Shown: positions 57,965 through 64,000 of the stretch, piece by piece
Numbering within the stretch: the stretch's first letter is position 1
How the letters are laid out: every line of letters begins with the position of its first letter
NCBI RefSeq assembly: GCF_035917575.1
Contig: NZ_CP109090.1
Location: 2,418,001 to 2,482,000, forward strand
Direction: 5' to 3'
Source: Streptomyces sp. NBC_01788
GTDB lineage: Bacteria; Actinomycetota; Actinomycetes; Streptomycetales; Streptomycetaceae
DNA: 64,000 bases
Made by a program: the position numbers and the translations under genes
Notes under the pieces: generated by a model
What the model was told of the DNA's origin: nothing
The model's database searches: none
What the model saw: the letters and a program-made list of their open reading frames with translations, nothing else

Positions 57965-58527
57965 TGGTTACTAAGAGGTCGCTGACGCCGGCCGCCGTGG
58001 TCGATGTGGCGCTCGGCATCGTGGACGAGCGCGGGCCGGACGGCCTCACGCTCGCCGCCGTGGCGCACGGCTGCGGGGTCGCCACGCCGTCGCTCTACAA
58101 GCACGTGGCGAGCCTCGGCGAACTGAAGACGCTCGTCGGAGTGCGGGTGCTGGAGGATATGACCGACCGGTTCACGACGACCGTCTTGGGCACCGGTGGC
58201 AACGAGGCGGTCACTGGGTTGATGCACGCCTACCGTGCGTACGTCGCCGCGCACCCGAAGCGGTACGCCGCGCTGCCGATGGACCCGCTGCACGACCCGA
58301 TCCAGGAGGCGGCCGGCGCGAAGCTCATCGGCGTCATGTACGCCACGCTGCGCGGCTACGGACTCGAGGGCTCGGCGGCCGTGCACGCGACCCGGCGCCT
58401 GCGGGTGCTCGTGCACGGCTTCGCGTCCATCGAATCCGCGGGCGGCTTCGGCCTGCCGGAAGACCTCGACGACACCTACGACCAGCTCATCCAGATGTAT
58501 CTCGCCAGCCTGAGGAGCGACTCATGA
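57964..58527 (+). CDS. TetR-family regulator with WHG-type C-terminus
   Basis: A 187-residue TetR protein. The N-terminal HTH is VVDVALGIVDERGPDGLTLAAVA and GVATPSLYKHVASLGELKTLV; the C-terminal domain (AYRAYVAAHPKRYAALP ... VHGFASIESAGGFG) is of the TetR_C_33/WHG type. It is the first gene of a two-gene operon with a membrane protein; its stop overlaps the next start by four bases. The promoter just upstream carries GGCTA repeats that are its likely binding site. The pair resembles efflux or drug-response modules, but the membrane partner is not a known pump. Confidence 0.88.
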   Translation: MVTKRSLTPAAVVDVALGIVDERGPDGLTLAAVAHGCGVATPSLYKHVASLGELKTLVGVRVLEDMTDRFTTTVLGTGGNEAVTGLMHAYRAYVAAHPKRYAALPMDPLHDPIQEAAGAKLIGVMYATLRGYGLEGSAAVHATRRLRVLVHGFASIESAGGFGLPEDLDDTYDQLIQMYLASLRSDS

Positions 58528-59078
58528 GGATCCCGCTGTCCGTCGCAGGCGTACTGTTCCTGCTCTACCCCGCCCTCCGCCCATGGGAGGACGAGTCCAC
58601 CACCTCGGGTGCCGCCGCCGCGATGGGCTCCACCGCGTGGATCGTCGCGCACCTGTGCGCGATGATCGGGTTCATCCTGGTCGCGATTGCACTGCTGCCG
58701 ATCAACCGCGTGGCGGCGATCGTGTTCTGGATCGGCGCCGGCCTGACGCTGCCGTACTACGGCGCCGAGGACTTCGGCCTGCATGCGATGGCCAACCAGT
58801 CGAACGTCCTCGACCTGGCCGAGGACGTGCGCTACAACCCGTTCGCGATGACGATGTTCGGGCTCGGGCTGCTGACCATGGCGGCGGGCGCGATCCTCGT
58901 CGCAGCCCGGATGCGCACGGTGCCGGCGATCCTGTTCGCGGTCGGGTTCGGGCTGTTCCTGCCGCAGTTCTTCGGTCCGCCCGCACTGCGGATCGCGCAC
59001 GGCGCACTGCTCGCGGCCGCCTGCGTGTGGCTGGCCTGGGACGCGAAGCGGATCCAGCCCGCGCCGGTGCCGGCCTGA
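58524..59078 (+). CDS. Integral membrane protein co-transcribed with a TetR gene
   Basis: A 184-residue protein with about five hydrophobic segments (IPLSVAGVLFLLYPALRP, WIVAHLCAMIGFILVAIALL, VAAIVFWIGAGLTLPYYGAE, MTMFGLGLLTMAAGAILVA, PAILFAVGFGLFLPQFFG). The topology and the short loops resemble small DUF-type membrane proteins regulated by TetR; no transport signature was recognised. ATG overlaps the TetR stop (ATGA), so expression is coupled. Function unknown. Confidence 0.78.
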   Translation: MRIPLSVAGVLFLLYPALRPWEDESTTSGAAAAMGSTAWIVAHLCAMIGFILVAIALLPINRVAAIVFWIGAGLTLPYYGAEDFGLHAMANQSNVLDLAEDVRYNPFAMTMFGLGLLTMAAGAILVAARMRTVPAILFAVGFGLFLPQFFGPPALRIAHGALLAAACVWLAWDAKRIQPAPVPA

Positions 59079-59081
59079 CTT

Positions 59082-59126
59082 GAGGTCGTTGCCTCCTGCA
59101 TCTGTGGCTCCGACCTGTGGCGCGCC
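59082..59126 (+). pseudogene. Possible fragment of a zinc alcohol dehydrogenase
   Basis: One frame encodes VVASCICGSDLW, the N-terminal zinc-ligand signature of medium-chain alcohol dehydrogenases, directly after the stop of the membrane protein. The rest of the gene is absent. A chance match cannot be excluded because the fragment is only about 15 codons. Confidence 0.35.
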
Positions 59127-59267
59127 GTTCGTGCGTCGGTACCGGACAGTCGATGATCGCCGCGATCAAGGTGTTGCTCAGGCCCTGATTCTGCGCACGG
59201 CGAGTGCGCGCGGAGGCATCGGGTCCCTCGTCGCCCCGCGATCGGTACGCTTCCCGCGGAGGCGGGG

Positions 59268-59579
59268 ATGTTCGATGCGGTGATCATCGGAGTCGGTAGT
59301 GTCATCTTCATGGCGTTTGGCGTGTGGCTCGTCGGGCGGCAGCGCGGCCGACGCTCGGACACCCGTGCGGGCTGGGGCGTCATAGCGATCGGACTGGGGC
59401 AGTTGTTTCACGCAGCCGGCTCCTGGGCCGGAAGCCGCCAGCCCCTCGGCTTCATCCTGGCTGCCTGTTGTCTGGCATTCAGCATTACTGGCTTCATTCT
59501 GGTGGTGCGCGGCCGCGACATCCTCCGAAACGGCCGCGGCGGCCGGAAGCGCCGGAAGCTGCCTCCGCTGCACCCGTGA
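59268..59579 (+). CDS. Small membrane protein
   Basis: A 103-residue protein with three hydrophobic segments (MFDAVIIGVGSVIFMAFGVW, GWGVIAIGLGQLFHAAGSW and FILAACCLAFSITGFILVV) and a basic C-terminal tail (RNGRGGRKRRKLPP). ATG 59268 has a strong GGAGGCGGGG site upstream. No family recognised. It lies between the TetR operon and decayed transposon DNA. Confidence 0.7.
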   Translation: MFDAVIIGVGSVIFMAFGVWLVGRQRGRRSDTRAGWGVIAIGLGQLFHAAGSWAGSRQPLGFILAACCLAFSITGFILVVRGRDILRNGRGGRKRRKLPPLHP

Positions 59580-59691
59580 TGGGCAGGACTGGGCCTGCGC
59601 CACGCGCATGTACCGCGCGCTGCCCACGCTCGTCGCCCTGCGAGACATTGAGCCCTGTTCAGATTCAGGACGTCGGCATCGCCCTGTGGCG

Positions 59692-60010
59692 TCACTCCGC
59701 GTGTGTGGTTTCGCGTTTGTCGCAGGTGGCCTGGGGTCGGAAGGACTCGGTGCCGGTCTGGAGCAGAGTGCCGCGGAAGGTGAGGCGGTCAGCGATCGCC
59801 GCGCAGAGCCGGCGGTCGCCGAACGTCTTCTCCCACTCAGCGAACGGTGAGTTCGTCGCGACCGCCGTGGCCCTGCGTTCCTCCCGCTCCGTGAAGGTCT
59901 GGAACAGCAGCTTGGAGCCCTAAGGTCGACCTTGCTGTAGCGGGCGAGGCGCTTGGCGGCCTCCGTGGTCAGTCCGGCCTCGGCGATCACGGTGCCGATC
60001 CCGATCTGCC
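59692..60010 (-). pseudogene. Remnant of an IstB-like ATPase (IS21 family)
   Basis: The minus strand encodes the C-terminal part of IstB: GSKLLFQTFTEREERRATAV, NSPFAEWEKTFGDRRLCAAI and DRLTFRGTLLQTGTESFRP. Upstream, in another frame, AKRLARYSKVDL fits the segment before the Walker B region. The two are joined at 59919-59920 with the Walker B part deleted and a frame change. The N-terminus and Walker A are gone and no istA is present. The remaining part of the 623-base gap to 60202 shows no gene. Confidence 0.7.
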
Positions 60011-60202
60011 CGCTTGAGGCAGGCCGGGTGACGGGCCAGAAATCCCGTCCACGTTCCGTCCACACACATCGAGATGGGGCGTTCGGGACCGAAGACGACC
60101 ACGAACCGGCCGCCGCGAAGCCGGCCGTGTAGAGGATTTCCTGGTGGGCCGTCGCACTCAGTCTGCGGGCGGGGCGACGGTCGGCGGCACAGCCGCTGGC
60201 CT

Positions 60203-61009
60203 TCAGACTGCCTTGGGGCGATCTTCGGGCGAGAGGACTGTGGGCCTGCGCCGCATGGGGGGATACAGCATCACCGCCGCGCAGACCACGGGTATGGCGG
60301 GAGGCACGAACCACCACGGGATGCCCGTCAAACCTGCCAGGAACCCCACCCCGAAGCCGGCGCCGAGGATCGTGAAGAGGATCCGCCCACCGTATGGGTA
60401 AAAGGTGAAGGGCTCGTAGGAACGAGGCCTGACAAGGCGTACCGCGCCGAACACCAGCATCTGAGCCGCGAGGAGCGCGGCGAGCGTGCCTAGGGCGGCG
60501 TTCATCTGGAGTTCGTCCCGGGGTACATCAGTGGTGTTCTGTTCGACGCCGTCCTTGTCGAGCACCACGATGTGGCGGCGCCAGAGGGTGGCGGTGACCT
60601 GGTCGCCCGGCTCCAGCCGCTCGAAAAGCGGCCCCTGGTCATTGAAAAGCACGTATCCCCGCCAGGAGCCCTCGTTCTTCAGGGTTGCCTTGTAGGTCTT
60701 GGATCTCGTGCCGGTCTCCTCCGTCTTCACGACGGTGATCTGCCCGGTACTCAGGCAGTCCTCCTGCACCTGTGCCGTCGCTTGAGCGGGGCAGGGCTCG
60801 GCTGCGCGGTAGTCCTGGAGTTGCTCTCTGTTGGAGGGCAACCATGCAGTGAACGCGAGGTAGCAAAGCACCGCCAGTGTCGAGGACAGCAGGATCAGCA
60901 GCACGCCTGTGAACCGCGTCCGGCCCGGCGACTTCCGGCGTGCACTGGTCTTGTTCGGCTGTCTGCCCGCACTGTGGGCCATCGCCCGCGCTGTCATCGG
61001 CTCCCCCAT
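60203..61009 (-). CDS. Membrane protein with a central extracytoplasmic domain
   Basis: Up to 268 residues: a basic N-terminus, a helix (FTGVLLILLSSTLAVLCYLA), an outer domain of about 110 residues with two cysteines (AAEPCPAQATAQVQEDCLS) and beta-rich sequence (TGQITVVKTEETGTRSKTYK), then three helices and a cytoplasmic tail. It resembles DUF3592-like proteins but no firm family was seen. Starts at 61009, 60997 or 60985 are possible; GGGGGAG is best placed for 60997. It is the only intact minus-strand gene of this accessory stretch. Confidence 0.7.
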   Translation of the reverse strand: MGEPMTARAMAHSAGRQPNKTSARRKSPGRTRFTGVLLILLSSTLAVLCYLAFTAWLPSNREQLQDYRAAEPCPAQATAQVQEDCLSTGQITVVKTEETGTRSKTYKATLKNEGSWRGYVLFNDQGPLFERLEPGDQVTATLWRRHIVVLDKDGVEQNTTDVPRDELQMNAALGTLAALLAAQMLVFGAVRLVRPRSYEPFTFYPYGGRILFTILGAGFGVGFLAGLTGIPWWFVPPAIPVVCAAVMLYPPMRRRPTVLSPEDRPKAV

Positions 61010-61103
61010 CCTCGATCACGTCCGGTGATCATCACACCCGCCGCACGCCGGGTCCACACGCTTCCGTGCCCACGACGCTCCTGACCGGCCGGACAGTCCC
61101 AGC

Positions 61104-61265
61104 GACGCCAAGGGCGGCCCCTACGTCGCCGCCTACGGCAACGGCGGCGGCAAGCCGACCATCCCCGAACTCCAGCACGCCTTGGGCATCGACTGGACGG
61201 AAGTGCGCGAGGAACTGACCGAGGCCATCCCGCCCGCCTACACCGAGCACATCGCCTCTGCGGTC
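61104..61265 (+). pseudogene. C-terminal fragment of a DNA cytosine-5 methyltransferase
   Basis: One frame encodes GGPYVAAYGNGGGKPTIPEL, GIDWTEVREELTEAIPPAYT and EH, the C-terminal end of C5 methyltransferases. The catalytic PCQ and ENV motifs and the target domain are absent, and the frame continues into unrelated sequence. It is a relic of a phage or restriction locus. The rest of 61010-61580 holds no recognisable gene. Confidence 0.7.
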
Positions 61266-61580
61266 GGTGACCTGCGCTTTCCTCATCCAACAACCCGCCG
61301 GGGGGACACATGGGGGAATCAGCCGTTCATCAGCGGGTGCCGGCGCTGCCGAATCGTCATCCGGGGAGGGCGGCAAGCGCGGTTGCGCCCAGGGAAGTGG
61401 CGTACGGGTTCGACCTGATCCGGGGGCTTGTTCCGGCGTCGAGGTGACGCCCGCAGGCAGGGGCGTGCCTGCTCATCCTCTCCCTGAGCGAGCTGAACAG
61501 CCGCCCACGCAAGACGCAGCCTCGCCCGCCACCTCTAAATGCGATTGCCGCCGGCCCACGGCCTGCGCTGATACTTCGAC

Positions 61581-62015
61581 ATGAGCAGAATCGCACAGGT
61601 CATCGTGTTGGCGCTGAACGCGGAGGAGGTGATGGAACCGTTGACTCGGCCGGATGACTCGCGCAGTTGGAAGGGTCACTTCGAGCCGCTCGGGCTGTTC
61701 ATTGGTGGATGGGTGATCGAGTTCGACCGGGTACGCCCCCGGTCGGGGCTGCTCCGCCACCTGGAGTCTCTTGCGTGGCCGTGCCCGGCGAGCGTGCAGG
61801 TGCTGATCCATGACGAGGAAGACGACTGCTTCGGGCTGTGGATGATGCGGGACGGCGTGCTGGCCGAGGTGCCGATCCCCGGCCATAGACGCCTGCACCC
61901 TCCATCGCCGATGACCCATGAGTTCCCGCCCGACCCGGGCCTGCTGTGGCAGACAGAGACGGCCGTGCCAACCGGTTTCTCGACGGAGCGCCAGGACCAG
62001 CGCCCCGCCTGGTAG
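61581..62015 (+). CDS. Hypothetical 144-residue protein
   Basis: A soluble protein starting MSRIAQVIVLALNAEEVMEP, with an acidic middle (VLIHDEEDDCFGLWMMRDG) and a Pro/His/Arg tail. No signal, no membrane helix, no family recognised. The composition and codon use are normal enough for a real gene, and it starts with ATG in a gene-poor stretch. It is convergent with glnA2, 83 bases apart. It could be part of the transferred DNA to its left. Confidence 0.55.
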   Translation: MSRIAQVIVLALNAEEVMEPLTRPDDSRSWKGHFEPLGLFIGGWVIEFDRVRPRSGLLRHLESLAWPCPASVQVLIHDEEDDCFGLWMMRDGVLAEVPIPGHRRLHPPSPMTHEFPPDPGLLWQTETAVPTGFSTERQDQRPAW

Positions 62016-62098
62016 GGCGGTGAGACGCCGCGGGGCCGACGGTTCGCGATCGTCGGCCCCATCCCGTGAGTGGCCGGGAGACCTGTCCTGACCTGCCC

Positions 62099-63460
62099 CT
62101 ACAGCACCGGCAGATGCTTCTTCAGCTCGAAGGCCGTGACCTCCGAGCGGTACTCGTGCCATTCCGCGCGCTTGTTGCGGAGGAAGAAGTCGAAGACGTG
62201 TTCGCCCAGGGTGTCGGCGACCAGGTCGCTGTTCTCCATCAGGGTCAGGGCCTCGCCGAGGTTCTGGGGCAGGGGTTCGATGCCCATCGCGCGGCGTTCG
62301 GCGTTGGAGAGGGCCCAGACGTCGTCCTCGGCGCCCGGCGGGAGCTCGTAGCCCTCCTCGATGCCCTTCAGGCCGGCGGCCAGGAGGACGGCGTAGGCGA
62401 GGTAGGGGTTCGCGCCGGAGTCGATGGAGCGGACCTCCACGCGCGCGGAGCCGGTCTTGCCGGGCTTGTACATCGGGACGCGGACCAGGGCGGAGCGGTT
62501 GTTGTGGCCCCAGCAGATGTACGAGGGGGCCTCGCCGCCGGCGCCCGCGGTGCGCTCGGAGCCGCCCCAGATGCGCTTGTAGGAGTTCACCCACTGGTTG
62601 GTGACCGCGGAGATCTCGGCGGCGTGGCGCAGGAGGCCCGCGATGAAGGAGCGGCCCACCTTCGAGAGCTGGTACTCCGCGCCGGACTCGTAGAACGCGT
62701 TCCGGTCACCTTCGAACAGCGACAGGTGCGAGTGCATGCCGGAGCCCGGGAACTCCGAGAAGGGCTTGGGCATGAACGTGGCCTGGAGGCCCTGCTCCAG
62801 CGCCACCTGCTTCATGACCAGGCGGAACGTCATGATGTTGTCCGCGGTGGACAGGGCGTCGGCGTAGCGCAGGTCGATCTCCTGCTGGCCGGGGGCGCCC
62901 TCGTGGTGGGAGAACTCCACCGAGATGCCCATCGACTCCAGCATGGTGATCGCCTGGCGGCGGAAGTCCATGCCGATGGCCTGCGGAGTGTGGTCGAAGT
63001 AGCCGGAGTTGTCCGCGGGCGTGGGCCGGGAGCCGTCCAGCGGGCGGTTCTTGAGCAGGAAGAACTCGATCTCGGGGTGGGTGTAGAAGGTGAACCCGAG
63101 GTCGGAGGTGCGGGCCAGGGCGCGCTTGAGGACGTAGCGCGGGTCGGCGAAGGAGGGCGAGCCGTCCGGCATGAGGATGTCGCAGAACATACGGGCCGTA
63201 CCGGGGGCCTCGGCACGCCAGGGCAGGATCTGGAAGGTGGACGGGTCCGGCTTGGCGATCATGTCGGACTCGTAGACCCGGGCGAAGCCCTCGATGGCGG
63301 AGCCGTCGAAGCCGATGCCCTCGTCGAAGGCCTGTTCCAGCTCGGCCGGCGCGACGGCCACGGACTTGAGGAAGCCGAGCACGTCCGTGAACCACAGGCG
63401 TACGAACCGGATGTCGCGCTCCTCCAACGTCCGGAGCACGAACTCCTGCTGCTTGTCCAT
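62099..63460 (-). CDS. glnA2: Glutamine-synthetase-like enzyme GlnA2 (probable gamma-glutamylpolyamine synthetase)
   Basis: A 453-residue GSI-fold protein. Conserved GS parts: GFDGSAIEGFARVYESDMI, THPEIEFFLL, HHEGAPGQQEIDLRY, GSGMHSHLSLFEGDRNAFY, NRSALVRVPMY. At the adenylylation site GlnA has LYELAPEE, whereas this protein has DDVWALSNAE, so it lacks the target Tyr. The S. coelicolor orthologue (SCO2241, GlnA2) is, to my knowledge, a gamma-glutamylpolyamine synthetase rather than a glutamine maker. ATG 63460 gives the N-terminus MDKQQEFVLRTLE; an upstream in-frame ATG at 63475 adds five residues. GlnE probably does not regulate it. Confidence 0.88.
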   Translation of the reverse strand: MDKQQEFVLRTLEERDIRFVRLWFTDVLGFLKSVAVAPAELEQAFDEGIGFDGSAIEGFARVYESDMIAKPDPSTFQILPWRAEAPGTARMFCDILMPDGSPSFADPRYVLKRALARTSDLGFTFYTHPEIEFFLLKNRPLDGSRPTPADNSGYFDHTPQAIGMDFRRQAITMLESMGISVEFSHHEGAPGQQEIDLRYADALSTADNIMTFRLVMKQVALEQGLQATFMPKPFSEFPGSGMHSHLSLFEGDRNAFYESGAEYQLSKVGRSFIAGLLRHAAEISAVTNQWVNSYKRIWGGSERTAGAGGEAPSYICWGHNNRSALVRVPMYKPGKTGSARVEVRSIDSGANPYLAYAVLLAAGLKGIEEGYELPPGAEDDVWALSNAERRAMGIEPLPQNLGEALTLMENSDLVADTLGEHVFDFFLRNKRAEWHEYRSEVTAFELKKHLPVL

Positions 63461-63704
63461 CTTCCGCTTTCCCATCCTTGCTGGTCAGGCCGCCTGTGTG
63501 CGCTGTCACGGGAGACCGTCGGGCACCTGAGCATCCCACCACGGTCACGTTTCGCACGTGTTGCGGAGCCCTGTCGCCCGGCCGCCACGTGAGGCGATCG
63601 CCCCGCGTACGGCAGGTGTACCGCTCTGCCGCCCATCTTGCCCGCTCGCACCGTCATCCGTAATGGCCGATCCGTCACCCACGTGACCGAAACCACGCCG
63701 CTTT
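63461..63704. other. Part of the glnA2-hmp divergent gap
   Basis: The gap between glnA2 and the flavohemoglobin gene is 329 bases in total. This left part contains the glnA2 promoter region; no clear GlnR box and no gene were seen. The right part holds the NsrR-like site. Confidence 0.4.
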
Positions 63705-63727
63705 AATTTGCATCTCAAATGCAAGTT
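63705..63727 (+). promoter_or_regulatory. NsrR-like operator upstream of the flavohemoglobin gene
   Basis: A 23-base near-perfect palindrome with TTGCAT and ATGCAA arms flanked by AA and TT. It fits the Streptomyces NsrR site pattern (AA...GCATCT...GC.AGTT), as reported for hmpA promoters. It lies 63 bases before the start codon. Confidence 0.7.
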
Positions 63728-63789
63728 TCAATACCGTTTCGATCAGTCGAGCGATCGAGCCCGTCCGATCGAGTCATCGAGGAGTCACC

Positions 63790-64000
63790 ATGCTGTCCGA
63801 GCAGTCAGCAGCAACCGTCCGCGCCACCCTCCCCGCCGTCGGCGCGGCCATCGAGCGGATCACCGAGCGCTTCTACGCCAGACTGTTCGACGCCCACCCC
63901 GAGCTGCTGCGCGACCTGTTCAACCGCGGCAACCAGGCCGCCGGCACCCAGAGGCAGGCTCTGGCCGGCTCCATCGCCGGCTTCGCCACCCACCTCGTGG
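63790..64000 (+). CDS. hmpA: Flavohemoglobin, nitric oxide dioxygenase (5' part)
   Basis: The first 70 residues of a globin: MLSEQSAATVRATLPAVGAA, ITERFYARLFDAHPELLRDL, FNRGNQAAGTQRQALAGSIA. This is the N-terminal globin part of flavohemoglobins, which oxidise nitric oxide to nitrate with O2 and NAD(P)H; the FAD and NAD domains lie beyond the window. ATG 63790 follows AGGAG. The NsrR-like site upstream indicates induction by nitric oxide. The heme-proximal His is outside the window, so a short truncated globin without reductase domain cannot be fully excluded. Confidence 0.85.
   Translation, partial: MLSEQSAATVRATLPAVGAAIERITERFYARLFDAHPELLRDLFNRGNQAAGTQRQALAGSIAGFATHLV

Noticed and set aside
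62066..63592. 508-codon frame opposite glnA2
   Set aside because: Antisense shadow; Val/Gly/Leu-rich with no domain.
63476..63700. Possible GlnR box upstream of glnA2
   Set aside because: GTCAC and GAAAC-like words occur but not with the 6-base spacing of a GlnR box.

Overview
The window is a high-GC actinobacterial chromosome segment that reads as Streptomyces. Third codon positions are almost all G or C, GTG starts are common, long shadow frames run opposite most genes, and the gene order sucB-GntR-aceE ... lipB-lipA-small ORF-DUF4191-RDD-glnA ... pulA-aglA-malGFE-malR ... glnE ... glnA2 is the conserved core order known from S. coelicolor and its relatives. No tRNA, rRNA, CRISPR array or intact insertion sequence was recognised.

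Region by region. (1) 1-9.2 kb: end of sucB, a GntR/FCD regulator, the homodimeric pyruvate dehydrogenase E1 gene aceE, a WYL regulator, a DUF4240 protein, a MarP-like membrane serine protease, a GNAT acetyltransferase and a TIGR01777 epimerase. (2) 9.4-18.3 kb: an FAD oxidoreductase and an NsdA-like HTH/TPR regulator facing each other across a 32-bp tandem repeat; then lipB-lipA, a 66-residue small protein, a DUF4191 membrane protein, an RDD protein and glnA. GlnR-type boxes lie before glnA and before the small ORF. (3) 18.3-34.9 kb: a species-variable stretch with a secreted protein that has lost its start, a Gly/Tyr-repeat secreted protein, an htpX-pspAB pair, a hydrolase-kinase fusion, two secreted proteins with Gln/Gly/Asn-rich linkers, an orphan winged-helix regulator carrying what looks like an in-frame repeat element, a sigma-like membrane-anchored protein and a TetR regulator. 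(4) 34.9-48.7 kb: the maltodextrin locus, with a secreted two-module pullulanase/amylase, a secreted alpha-amylase, a cytoplasmic alpha-glucosidase, the MalEFG importer and the LacI-type repressor MalR. No ABC ATPase is encoded here, so the shared ATPase (MsiK in other Streptomyces) must be elsewhere. TGCAAG/CTTGCA motifs mark the likely MalR operators. (5) 48.8-52.8 kb: a PAP2 membrane phosphatase and glnE, the adenylyltransferase that modifies GlnA. (6) 53-62 kb: an accessory stretch with a HTH/DUF397 pair, a LysE exporter, membrane proteins, an SPFH protein and a TetR-membrane protein operon, scattered among decayed fragments of a SUKH protein, an IS256 transposase, IstB, a cytosine methyltransferase and probably an alcohol dehydrogenase. 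(7) 62-64 kb: glnA2, a glutamine-synthetase-like gene lacking the adenylylation tyrosine, and the start of a flavohemoglobin gene behind an NsrR-like operator.

Functional threads. Nitrogen: glnA, glnE, glnA2 and GlnR boxes. Central carbon: sucB, aceE and the lipoate genes lipB/lipA that serve the same 2-oxoacid dehydrogenases. Starch use: secreted depolymerases, importer, intracellular glucosidase and one repressor. I found no clear new multi-gene defence or biosynthetic system. The most unusual objects are the sigma-like membrane protein, the in-frame repeat insertion, the leader-peptide-like ORF, the hydrolase-kinase fusion and the 55.9-61.3 kb gene graveyard.
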